From positions 1,302,001-1,366,000 of the forward strand of contig OZ251238.1 in assembly GCA_965240325.2 (NCBI GenBank): a stretch of 64,000 nt of DNA, in the 5' to 3' direction. Source of the stretch: Rebecca billardiae RCC1528. Its lineage: Eukaryota > Haptophyta. Both the position numbers and the translations under genes were made by a program. Under the pieces are notes generated by a model. That model had not been told where the DNA came from, searched no databases, and saw nothing but the letters and a program-made list of their open reading frames with translations. This document shows positions 1 through 10,186 of the stretch, piece by piece. Each line of letters begins with the position of its first letter. Positions within the stretch are counted from its first letter, which is position 1.

Positions 1-618
1 ACGCCTGCGGCGCGGCCTGCGGCACTGCTGGCAGCTGCCTGAGCTGGTGCTGATGGCACCACCCTCAGTCTGACCCTCGAGGCGTTTCTGATACAGTCGA
101 CGATCGTAGTATATATTATATTATTACGTCGTCGCATCAGTGACTATCCGCGAGAGTTGACACCAGCATATGACTATCTGACAAAGGCGGGCATCATCAA
201 GCCTGGCAGCGGTGGCCGTGGGGGCCGGTGGCAGCAGCCTGGCAGCGCAGCGGCCGCAGGCGCAGCGCGCGAGCGCGGGCGCCGTAGACGTAGTCGCCGA
301 TATATAGCGCGACGACACCGCTGCCTGCAGTGTCGTCGTGCGGCATCAGGCTTCGGCCGCCGCCATCATCAGCGACCGGGTGATCCGAACCGCCCGACGG
401 CGACGACGTTCTCATCGCCAGTTGCTGATGCTCGCGACAGCACGCACGGCTGTCACACGCGCGGATGAGCAAGCATTGAGCCGGTCGTCACTCCGTCGTG
501 TGCAGTCATTCGCCGGCCTGACAGGGCGGCGTCAGCGTGCGCAGGCCATCCAACCCACCTTGATGGTCATAGCCCTCGCGCCTGCCACTCGTAGTCGCGA
601 CTGTGCCGCGAGGCGCGC
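1..618. other. No gene recognised
   Basis: Reading frames here are short or arginine/alanine-rich without family features, as expected of GC-rich non-coding DNA. There is a short AT-rich patch near 105-125. The left end may hold the 3' side of a gene outside the window, but I see no supporting motif. Confidence 0.4.
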
Positions 619-870
619 TCACATCGCCGCCAGCTCGAGCTTGGCCCTCTCGAGCGCGTGCAGCAGGGTGAAGAACTGGCTCAGCTCGAGCTCGACCACG
701 TGCTCCTGCAGCGCCGCGGGGTCGTCCGCCGACGGTGCGCCCTCTGCGACGAGTCTTAAGCGGACGTACGTCGCGCCACTCACCTGCAGTTCCGAGGTGC
801 TCGCCGTCACGCCGAACGCGTACTCCATGTCTACAAGGCGCGCTCGCGCCGAAGACGCCGGCACCGCCAT
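619..870 (-). CDS. COMM-domain protein (possibly truncated at N terminus)
   Basis: Reading from the ATG at 870-868 gives 83 residues that are almost entirely a COMM domain: a segment LVDMEYAFGV, then TYVRLRLVAEG, then the C-terminal helix with ELSQFFTLLHALERAK. That pattern matches the COMM module of COMMD proteins, which assemble as hetero-oligomers (Commander complex) in endosomal recycling. Family members normally carry an N-terminal helical domain of about 100 residues, which is absent here. Just upstream, at 922, begins a 399-bp arm shared in inverted orientation with the 5' side of the sulfotransferase gene. Either the N-terminal exon lies further upstream, or the gene was cut by that repeat. 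A TTGTAG acceptor-like site lies just before the DMEYAFGV codons, so a spliced N terminus is also possible. Confidence 0.6.
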   Translation of the reverse strand: MAVPASSARARLVDMEYAFGVTASTSELQVSGATYVRLRLVAEGAPSADDPAALQEHVVELELSQFFTLLHALERAKLELAAM

Positions 871-921
871 GCTGGGCGTGCCAACTTCTCTTCCGCTCCC
901 GCACGCGCTGCAGCCTGCAGG

Positions 922-2037
922 CCCAAGGGGAGTCAGGGTACAGCACGTCCAGTTGGGCTGCAGCTGGAGCTTGGGTCCAAAAGCTTCCCGCGGCGCAGCG
1001 GCACTCGCCGCCGCCGCCGCCGTCGAGGGGCGGTTGTGGCGCGCACGGCGTGAGCCGCTGCGGGCGCTGAGGTGCGCGCGACGGCGGCGCGCCCGGCGGC
1101 GCTGCTGTAGGAGGCCTCTGCCCTCCTCTCTGCCCCGCGCGCTTCGCTCGTCGTCGCCGTCTCCGCGCCTGCGACTCAGCGCGCACGCGAGCGCCGCACC
1201 GCCCGGCCGCCGGGGCAATCTCAGCCGTGACTGCGCATGTGCGTCGCGACCTGGTCGGCCCAGCGCGCGAGGCGCGTGTGGGCGAGGTAGGGCCAGTATG
1301 GGCGCGCGCCATGCCGCCTCTAGTAACCATCAGAGCGTACATCAGGAGACTGAGCACGCGTGTCTGGTTGGCCGCTTGGACTGTGTTCAAGCAATGCACG
1401 GGCCATCGTCGAGGCGATTTCGAGGCACTCAGTCAAAACGTCAGTTCCGCGCGCAGACGACCTGGACGAGAGCCACTGACGATGTATGTTTCGAACGATC
1501 ACAAAAGGCTCTGCAACTATGGCGTCTGTACGCCTACTGCCTCGATCGTGCACACTGACGTCTGCGCTTGGGTGCCACATGTTTGTCAACGTTGTCGACA
1601 GAGGTGCAAGGCCCGCGACATGCCCACCGGCGCAAGGTCGAGGCGGCATGGCGCGCGCCCATACTGGCCCTACCTCGCCCACACGCGCCTCGCGCGCTGG
1701 GCCGACCAGGTCGCGACGCACATGCGCAGTCACGGCTGAGATTGCCCCGGCGGCCGGGCGGTGCCGCGCTCGCGTGCGCGCTGAGTCGCAGGCGCGGAGA
1801 CGGCGACGACGAGCGAAGCGCGCGGGGCAGAGAGGAGGGCAGTGGCCTCCTACAGCAGCGCCGCCGGGCGCGCCGCCGTCGCGCGCACCTCAGCGCCCGC
1901 AGCGGCTCACGCCGTGCGCGCCACAACCGCCCCTCGACGGCGGCGGCGGCGGCGAGTGCCGCTGCGCCGCGGGAAGCTTTTGGACCCAAGCTCCAGCTGC
2001 AGCCCAACTGGACGTGCTGTACCCTGACTCCCCTTGG
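922..2037. repeat. Large inverted repeat: 399-bp arms, 319-bp spacer
   Basis: The reverse complement of 922-1320 matches 1640-2037 almost perfectly; the few differences noticed are single bases. The spacer 1321-1639 is unique. Each arm carries the same reading frame towards its neighbour, ending in FGPKLQLQPNWTCC then TLTPLG. The left arm abuts the COMM-domain gene (minus) and the right arm abuts the sulfotransferase gene (plus), so the two genes share duplicated 5' DNA. Near identity implies a recent event or ongoing gene conversion. Confidence 0.9.
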
Positions 2038-2104
2038 CAGGCCTGCAGCGCTGGCTCCGGTGAGCAACGCTCGCCTCGAGCCGTTGATCGCGCTACCGGC
2101 CGCC

Positions 2105-3235
2105 ATGGCGATTGCGGCCACCTCGCACAGGCGAGCCCCGCTGCCGCTGCCGCTCGCGCTCGCGCTGGTGCTCGAGGGCGCGTCCCGCTCGGCGGTCGCG
2201 GGCGCGGACCCCACCGGCCTCGGCAGCGCGTGCGCGTGCACGCCGATCACCAAGCCGCGGCGCGTCTTCTTCAACCGCGTGCCCAAGTGCGGCTCGACCA
2301 CGATGGAGTCGGTGATCAACGCGGCGCGGAAGAAGCACGGCTTCCACTTCCGCCGCTCGCCGGACTACACGCACCAGCACCTCAGCCTCGCGCAGCGCCG
2401 CGGCTTCGTCCGCTACTTCGCCTCCAACCCGCGCCCGTTCCTGTACGACCGCCACCTGCACCACATCCGCTTCGAGGAGTTTGGCACGCCCTCGCCCGTG
2501 TACATCAACCTGATCCGCGACCCGGTGTCGATGCACGTGTCGGACTTCTACTTCCACCGCGAGTGCGTCTGCACGGTGCGCTCGCCGTGGTGCGTGAGCG
2601 AGTGGCACATGCGCTCCGCGCCGTTCTGCAACCGCAGCATCGACGAGGCGTATGGCTCGCGCGCCGTCAAGCCGACGCCCGGCTTCCTGACGGCGTTCTT
2701 CTGCGGGCACGACAAGGAGTGCGCGGGGTCGAACCACACGCGCGCCGTCGCCGTGGCCAAGCGGCACATCCGCGACCGCTTCCTCTGGGTGGGCGTGCTC
2801 GAGCAGTTTGCGCAGTCGCTGCAGCTGCTGGGCGCGCTGCTGCCGCACTTCTTCGGCGGGCTGGACGCGCACTACTGGGCCGCGCAGAAGCACCGCCCGG
2901 CGGGCACGAAGAAGGGCGCGCCGCCGAGCGAGGCGACGGCGGCGAAGATCCGCGCCGAGCTCGCGCTCGACTACGAGCTCTACGACTACGTCAAGCAGCT
3001 GCTCGCGTGCAAGCTGCGCGCGTGCGCCATCCCGCCAGAGGAGGGCGAGCGCGAGCACTCGGCGCCCTCGGCCTCGGGGGAGCCGCAGCCCGTGGTGCCC
3101 TCCACCTCACACGGGCTCTCGGCCTCCAGCCTGCGCCTCAGTGTAGGCGACAGAGAAGGCGGCGGCAGTGCGGCGCCGGTCGCCGCGATCGAGGTGGGGC
3201 GTTGGCGCCGGCACGGAGCCGTCGACTTCCACTGA
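2105..3235 (+). CDS. Heparan sulfate 2-O-/uronyl 2-sulfotransferase-like protein
   Basis: A 376-residue protein starts at 2105 with a hydrophobic signal or signal-anchor (residues 12-23, LPLPLALALVLE), placing it in the secretory pathway. The PAPS 5'-phosphosulfate loop is FFNRVPKCGSTTM (about residues 55-67) and the 3'-phosphate motif is LIRDPVSMHVSDFYF. These and the Cys-rich region after it (CVCTVRSPWC) are typical of the HS2ST/UST family, which transfers sulfate from PAPS to uronic acids of glycans in the Golgi. The frame is open further upstream into the inverted repeat, but the signal sequence argues for the 2105 ATG. The acceptor is presumably an algal sulfated polysaccharide; that is inference. 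The C-terminal 70 residues are low complexity. Confidence 0.85.
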   Translation: MAIAATSHRRAPLPLPLALALVLEGASRSAVAGADPTGLGSACACTPITKPRRVFFNRVPKCGSTTMESVINAARKKHGFHFRRSPDYTHQHLSLAQRRGFVRYFASNPRPFLYDRHLHHIRFEEFGTPSPVYINLIRDPVSMHVSDFYFHRECVCTVRSPWCVSEWHMRSAPFCNRSIDEAYGSRAVKPTPGFLTAFFCGHDKECAGSNHTRAVAVAKRHIRDRFLWVGVLEQFAQSLQLLGALLPHFFGGLDAHYWAAQKHRPAGTKKGAPPSEATAAKIRAELALDYELYDYVKQLLACKLRACAIPPEEGEREHSAPSASGEPQPVVPSTSHGLSASSLRLSVGDREGGGSAAPVAAIEVGRWRRHGAVDFH

Positions 3236-3698
3236 CCGCGAGTGTCCAGAACGGTGAATGGTGATTGCGGATGCCGCGCCCGGGCGGGCGCGTCCGCGTC
3301 CGGTATCACTACGTCTCGCGTCACAGTGCTCGGACGATATCGCTGCCCGGCCGCCCGGCCCGGCGGTCCGGCGCCGGGCCCGCCGCCGCCCCGGCCGCGT
3401 CCCCGGCGCCGCCGCGCGGCGCGCCGGCGCCGCCCCGGGTAGTCCCGCGCGGCGGATGATATACTAGCAGCGCTAGCTACCGGACCATATATCATCACGC
3501 GCGTCGTCATCATTGATGCGGTCATCATATATATATCACGACGACATCATGCATCAGTCGTCAATCATATAATATCTGATTCAGATATTATATATATCAT
3601 CTGATATATTCTATATATATCAGATATATATATTATTCGCGTGGCGTGCGCGGCGGCGGGCGGGCGGCCGTGCGCGTCGTCGACGTCGTCATATCTCC
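3236..3698. other. Intergenic: GC-rich tract then (TA)-rich microsatellite
   Basis: No gene is seen. 3340-3440 is an extreme C/G tract; 3519-3635 is rich in TA/AT dinucleotides with several ATATAT-type blocks. These are typical of intergenic DNA in this window. Confidence 0.6.
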
Positions 3699-6600
3699 TA
3701 CACCTTGAATGACCCCAGTGGGCGGAAATGGCCATATCTCCCGGAGATTGCGTTTACTGACGTACGTCAGTAAAGTTTCGTCGGGATTTTCAGCAATTTC
3801 ATTGGAGGAGGGTGCCTCACTCTATTGTCCAAACTTGCATTTTCGGGATGTGAAGCTGTAAGTGTTTCGCCTTGCGGAGTAGCGCAGCCGCCAATCCGTC
3901 CAATGGGAAGCCAGCTCGGGCTTCGCTCAATGAAAAATGATCACATCGGCTCCCGCGAGCCCCAATAGGAAATAGATGCTCGCTCCGTTCCACTTCGTCG
4001 GTATCTCGCCGTCTCGTGGTGGGCGAGGGGCGGAGCTGAGTGGTTGGGGCTGCGGCGCGGACTGCGATGCTGGGCTGCTGACGTTCTCCGCGCGGGATAT
4101 CTGAGGGGCACGCGAGCTGTATGTAGGGCACGCCTTGCAAACAATCTCCCCGCTGTACGTGCAGGTCATGCTAGCGTCCTCCGCGCCAAAAAAACCTGCT
4201 TGTTCTTGCGCGAGGCCCGAGTCCGCGGCACGGTCGCTGCTCGCCGCAAGCTGGCACGCGTCAGCGTCTACACATTCACGATTCGGTGGTCATCGTGCGC
4301 CTGAGGACGGGGGCGATCTACTGAGTGCGCTGCTAGATGAGCAGGCCCGCGTAAGGTTAGATCACCCTGCTCCTCACGCCTTGCGCGCACCTTGGGTTGC
4401 TTCCGTCACGCCGTTGAGGCGCTTCACGTCGCACGGGTCGGCGTAAGCTGTGTGTGTGATGCAAGCAGACGTCTTCCAAGCCTGGCTTGTACCCGATGGG
4501 AGAGCATACTTCTATCGCCTTCAGCCACCACCTTCTCCGGCGTTCGACGCCCACACTACATGCGACCACAGCCATACGCAGCTCGTCGGGACTCGTCTCC
4601 GTTAGCTTGTCGATGTGCAAACGCCAAGGCCTGTGACACGCAGGGAAGACTGATTCGCCATGGCATTTGTGCACTGCGTGAAGCATTGACACCCGCGCAC
4701 GTTCGCCAGGTAGATTTGCGGGAGCAGAGCGTGCTTTTCTGCAAGGAATCGCACACGTATCACAGAAGTTCAGCAGTCGCGGGCTCGGACTGAAGATCTC
4801 TGCACCGTCGCTTGGCCGTGAGTGACAGGAACAGGCGAGGAGCTCCCACGGTGCTGGCGCACAACATGCCGTGACAGCGGGGGGCACACACATGGCGCGT
4901 GCGCTGACACAACCGCGCGGACGACCGGGCTAGGCGCCACTGATCGGCCGCCCTCGTGCAAGGCACCGGCGGACTTCGCGGCCGGAACGCCATCGGGACA
5001 GCCGTCCCTCGTTTCGGCCGCCAGATAGTCTTTCGCCTTCTTCAAAACTCTAAACATTGACTGGCCAAGTAACTCTGAGATTCGCAATCGTGCGGCCAAA
5101 AACGGGGCTGGGGGGCAGTCACGGGCAACTACATGATGACCAAGGCCGACGACGACTGCAAAACAGCGGCATCCCCGGGCGCCTACTACCTCAGTGACCG
5201 TGTGATCAGCATCGGTTACGACGACTCCCTCACCCGCGGCCAACGCGCTCCGACATCCTCCATTAACTCCATTCAGTACTTCGACAGACGAATCAGGAGA
5301 GCTGCGCCCTCGTGCCTGTGTCTTTAAATCATAGAATTAGTCAAGGTGCACCTTGAATGGCCCCAGTGGGCGGAATTGGCCATATCTCCCGGAGATTGCG
5401 TGTACCCGCACGTGCGAGTAAAGTTTCGTCGGGATTTTCAGCAATTTCATTGGACGAGGGTGCCTCACTCTATTGTCCAAACTTGCATTTTCGGGATGTG
5501 AAGCTGTAAGTGTTTCGCCTTGCGGAGTAGCGCAGCCGCCAATCCGTCCAATGGGAAGCCAGCTCGGGCTTCGCTCAATGAAAAATGATCAATCGGCTCC
5601 CGCGAGCCCCAATAAGGAAATAGATGCTCGCTCCGTTCCACTTCTGTCGGTATCTCGCCGTCTCGTGGTGGGCGAGGGGCGGAGCTGAGTGGTTGGGGCT
5701 GCGGCGCGGACTGCGATGCTGGGCTGCTGACGTTCTCCGCGCGGGATATCTGAGGGGCACGCGAGCTGTATGTAGGGCACGCCTTGCAAACAATCTCCCC
5801 GCTGTACGTGCAGGTCATGCTAGCGTCCTCCGCGCCAAAAAAACCTGCTTGTTCTTGCGCGAGGCCCGAGTCCGCCGGCACGGTCGCTGCTCGCCGCAAG
5901 CTGGCACGCGTCAGCGTCTACACATTCACGATTCGGTGGTCATCGTGCGCCTGAGGACGGGGGCGATCTACTGAGTGCGCTGCTAGATGAGCAGGCCCGC
6001 GTAAGGTTAGATCACCCTGCTCCTCACGCCTTGCGCGCACCTTGGGTTGCTTCCGTCACGCTTGAGGCGCTTCACGTCGCACGGGTCGGCGTAAGCTGTG
6101 TGTGTGATGCAAGCAGACGTCTTCCAAGCCTGGCTTGTACCCGATGGGAGAGCATACTTCTATCGCCTTCAGCCACCACCTTCTCCGGCGTTCGACGCCC
6201 ACACTACATGCGACCACAGCCATACGCAGCTCGTCGGGACTCGTCTCCGTTAGCTTGTCGATGTGCAAACGCCAAGGCCTGTGACACGCAGGGAAGACTG
6301 ATTCGCCATGGCATTTGTGCACTGCGTGAAGCATTGACACCAGCGCACGTTCGCCAGGTAGATTTGCGGGAGCAGAGCGTGCTTTTCTGCCAGGATTCGC
6401 ACACGTATCACATGAAGTTCAGCAGTCGCGGGCTCGGACTGAAGATCTCTGCACCGTCGCTTAGCCGTGAGTGACAGGAACAGGCGAGGAGCTCCCACTG
6501 TGCTGGCGCACAACATGCCGTGACAGCGGGGGGCACACACATGGCGCGTGCGCTGACAGAACCGCGCGGACGACCGGGCTAGGCGCCACTGATCGGCCGC

Positions 6601-6776
6601 CCTCGTGCAAGGCACCGGCGGACTTCGCGGCCGGAACGCCATCGGGACAGCCGTCCCTCGTTTCGGCCGCCAGATACTAGATAGTCTTTCGCCTTCTTCA
6701 AAACTCTAAACATTGACTGGCCAAGTAACTCTGAGATTCGCAATCGTGCGGCCAAAAACGGGGCTGGGGGGCAGTC
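3699..6776. repeat. 1.42-kb direct duplication (copies 3699-5117 and 5347-6776)
   Basis: The two copies are offset by about 1,648 bp and differ by scattered substitutions and 1-4-base indels, for example an extra GG near 5876 and extra bases near 6675. They are separated by 229 bp of unrelated sequence (5118-5346). Several indels are not multiples of three and shift every reading frame, so neither copy looks like a conserved uninterrupted coding region. The longest frame is minus 5465-5899, with a CTYSGEIVCKAC stretch, and I do not recognise it. GC is clearly lower than in the flanking genes. Confidence 0.85.
3753..3774. repeat. Perfect 22-bp palindrome in copy 1 (different palindrome at 5403-5420 in copy 2)
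   Basis: 3753-3774 is a perfect palindrome centred on ACGT|ACGT. The equivalent place in the second duplicate (5403-5420) is also palindromic but with a different core, CGCAC|GTGCG. The flanks are almost identical between copies, so the palindromic nature is kept while the bases change. Confidence 0.85.
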
Positions 6777-6851
6777 AAGGTGACACAAGGCGCGTTAAAT
6801 CATAGAATGAGTAGACATCCAGCTCGAATATATATATATATATATCAGTCA

Positions 6852-9507
6852 TCAGACCTCCGGCGCATCGTTGAAACTTGCTGCGCCCGACCCCGCCGCA
6901 CCATCATCCGCCAACATCGAGGCCGGCGGCGGCATCGCGAGCGAGCAGAGCACGTCGCGCACGTACTGCATGCCGGTCGGGTCCTTGTCCACGCACGCCG
7001 TCAGCCCGCACGCCTCGAACTCGTCGCGGTCGGGCGAGCCCTGCGGGTCGCCCGTCATGCCGATGATGATGCCGTCGTACCCGGCCGCGCGCAGCCGGCG
7101 CGTCGCCTCGTCGCCGCGCATCGTCGGCATCTGATTGTCCATCAGCACGATGTCGTAGCGCACGCCCTCCTCGAGCATGCGCCGGAGGCACTCGGCGCCG
7201 TCGGCGGCCGTGTCGTGCGGCACGCCGATCGCGTCGAAGACGCTGCTCCCGATCATCATCTGCAGCATCATGTCGTCCTGCGCGGCACACGCCCGGGGCG
7301 GCGGGCGCGCGTGAGCGCACGCGCACGAGGGGCGCGGCGCGCGGCGCGGCGCGCACCTCGACGTGCAGCGCGCGGAAGCTCGAGTGGAAGGCGAGCGCGG
7401 GGCGCGACTGCGGCGCGTCGTGGCTCGGCGTGGCCGCGCCCGCCACCGGGGGCGTGCGCACGCGCAAGCGCTCGCACGGCGCGCGCGGCGGCGAGTCGCT
7501 GCGGCCGCGCGCGCAGCCGACGCCGTCGCCGTCGCCGTCGCCGCGCGCCGCGGCGCAGCCGCGCGCGAGGGCGGGCGGCGCGACGACGAGGGGCTGGGGC
7601 GGCGCGCTCGCCAGCGAGCGGCTGGCGAGGCCAGGCGAGTGCGCCGGCGGGCGCAGGTCGCGGTTGGGCGAGGCGAGGTGCCAATCGCCCACGCGCGTCG
7701 ACGAGTCGGCGAGCAGCGCGGAGCCCGCGGCCGCGGCCGCGTCGGCGCCCGCCTCCGCGAGCGGCAGCGTGAGGCGGAAGGTGGTGCCGAGCCCGGCGCC
7801 GGCGGAGTAGATGTGTAGCGCGCAGCCGCACTCGTGCAGCGCGAGCAGCTGGCGCACGATGCTCAGCCCGAGCCCCGTGCCGCCGCGCCCGCCGAGCTGC
7901 CCCTGCCCCACCTGCGCAAAGTCCTGCCCCGAGCGCAGCGTCGCGAGCTCGGCGGCGCCGATGCCGATGCCGTCGTCGACCACGTCGATCACGAGCGCGC
8001 CGCGCGAGGCGGCGTCGGCGGGCTCGCGCGAGGCGCGGAGGCGCACGACGCCGCCCGGGTCGTTGAACTTGATCGCGTTGCTCAGCCCGTTGTTCAGGCA
8101 CTGCAGCAGCCGGCGCGCGTCGCCGACGAACTGCACGTCCTCGAGCTCAGGCGGCAGGGGCTCGCATTCGACCTTCACTCCCTTCCACGAGGCGTTGCCC
8201 ACGATCGAGCGCAGCGCGGCGTCGAGCAGCCCGCGCGCGGTGAAGACGGAGCGGACGAGGACGAGGCGGCCCGAGTCCATCCGCTCGAAGTCGAGCATGT
8301 CCGAGACGATGCCCTGCGTGAGCGACGAGCACGCGCTCACCACGTGCAGCATCTCGGCCGCGCGCGCCGAGTCGGTCGGCGTGCCGGCCGGCAGCGCGAG
8401 CAGCGCCTTGGCCGCCGTCTCGATCGAGAGGAGCGGCGAGCGCAGGTCGTGCATCACGACGCGGACGAGGCGCGAGCGCGCCTGCGTCGCCGCCTGCGCG
8501 GACTCCAGCTTGCTCTCCCTGCGCGCCTCCGCGCGCGCGAGCGCGCGCAGCTGCGTCGCCGACGCGTCGACCGAGCGGAGCGCGTGCCACATCTCGCGGT
8601 GCGAGCGCGCGAGGTGCGCGCGGATGAAGATCGTGAGGGCGGTGAAGGCGAGCAGGCAGAGCGAGAGCACCGCGGCGAGCGCGGCGTCGACGGCGCGCGA
8701 CTGCTCGGCCGAGAGCGCCGCGCACTTGAGCGCGCAGCCGCCCGTCGCGGCGCGCGCGCGCTGCGCGCCCGCCGCGCCGCCGTGCGCGAGCAGCTCGGCA
8801 CCGAGCGACGCGAGCGCGCTCGGCGCGACGACGCACGCGTACAGCAGCGGGCGGAGCGGGATGAAGACGGCGATGGTCGCCTGCAGCAGCATCACGTGCG
8901 CCGCGAGCACCGCCTGCTGCGAGAGCACGCCCGACGCCACGCCCGCCTCGCTGAACACGCCGGGCCACGAGCGGCCGCCGAGCGCGAGCGCGAGTGCGCA
9001 CGTGGTGAGCGCAAACGTGGCCCCAAAGCACGCCTCCGTCCAGCAGAGCTGCAGGCGCCACCGGCGCGCGATGGCCGCGAGCGCCGCGCACGCGAGCCAA
9101 AGCACGCCCACGCCCGCCATCAGCGAGACGAAACCCGCGTTGGCGCCGCCCGCCCACGCCGCGCCGAGCGCCGGCGTCGCCCACGCCGCGCTCAGCGCCG
9201 CCATCAGGTACGAGAAGCGCGCCACGCGCCTCTGCAGCAGGTCCTTCACCTCGCACCGCCGGTACTCGGCCTCGCGCGCGGGCCCTTGGAACTCCTGGTG
9301 CCACGCGAAGCGAGGTGGCTCGACGTCGAGCGAGCGGCTCGTCGTGATCGAGACCGAGCTCGACGACACTTGGCTGTCGGACAGCGCCTCGTCGTCTTCG
9401 TCCGAGCGCGCCGTCACACCGGATGCGCGCCTCTGGCGGAGGGCGTAGTCGCGCTCGAGCTGCGCGAGCGTGCGTCGCGACGAGTCCTTCCACTCGGACT
9501 CTGACAT
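6852..9507 (-). CDS. Hybrid sensor histidine kinase with C-terminal receiver domain
   Basis: Two exons (9507-7357 and 7277-6852) joined over a 79-nt GT-AG intron give 858 residues. The first ATG, at 9507, is used. An N-terminal cytosolic segment is followed by a multi-helix membrane region (about 100-290), then dimerisation/phosphoacceptor helix MHDLRSPLLSIETAAKALL with His353, N-box LNNGLSNAIKF, G1 box DDGIGI and G2 box GRGGTGLGLSIV. After a low-complexity linker, splicing restores the receiver start VEDDMMLQMMI, with acidic residues 718-719, phosphoacceptor Asp764 in VLMDNQMP and Lys in CVDKDP. This is a complete His-to-Asp phosphorelay sensor; the membrane region has no recognised ligand domain, so the signal is unknown. 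Without the intron the receiver is out of frame, which supports the splice. Confidence 0.9.
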
Positions 9508-9599
9508 CGCCGCCGGCGAGAGCGCTGTGCTTCTCGCAGTCACGCGCGTGGGCGAACGTCGAGGACGTGGGCGAACGCTGTCGTTCGCCAGTCGTGGCT

Positions 9600-10186
9600 A
9601 AACCGGTGGGGTGGGTCGAATCGACGCGGCGAGGCCGTGCGAAGCTTGGGAGCGGACGGTTTCCGCGGTTGAATTAGCGGCTCCCCGCGCGACGAAGCGA
9701 CGTCGCTCTAAACGATCAAAATCGAACTGATGAAGGATTTCATATGCACGGGCTACTTGCGAACCATACTCAGCTTGGGGGAAAGACCGCTCGGACGAAG
9801 CCTTGATGTCAAAAGCGCACGATACCGTGGGTAGTATCTTGAACGGGTAGCCGGGTAGTTCCATCATTCCAAGTACGTGCATGTATTACTATTGGTGAAC
9901 CGGGTGGGTCGAATCGACGCGGCGAGGCCGTGCGAAGCTTGGGAGCGGACGGTTTCCGCGGTTGAATTAGCGGCTCCCCGCGCGACGAAGCGACGTCGCT
10001 CTAAACGATCAAAATCGAACTGATGAAGGATTTCATATGCACGGGCTACTTGCGAACCATACTCAGCTTGGGGGAAAGACCGCTCGGACGAAGCCTTGAT
10101 GTCAAAAGCGCACGATACCGTGGGTAGTATCTTGAACGGGTAGCCGGGTAGTTCCATCATTCCAAGTACGTGCATGTATTACTATT
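9600..10186. repeat. 293-bp unit in two near-identical tandem copies
   Basis: The units begin near 9604 and 9897 with a period of 293 bp and are almost identical over their length. Each carries the same minus-strand frame (MHVLGMMELPGYPFKILPTV...) of 90-odd residues, with no recognised family. GC is clearly lower than in the adjacent kinase gene. It does not resemble the rRNA or snRNA sequences I can recall. Confidence 0.9.

Noticed and set aside
7834-9504. Plus-strand 500-codon frames over the histidine kinase
   Set aside because: Antisense shadows produced by GC-rich third positions; the minus strand carries the complete kinase motifs.
9600-10186. rRNA or other stable RNA gene
   Set aside because: No stretch matched conserved rRNA, tRNA or snRNA motifs that I can recall.
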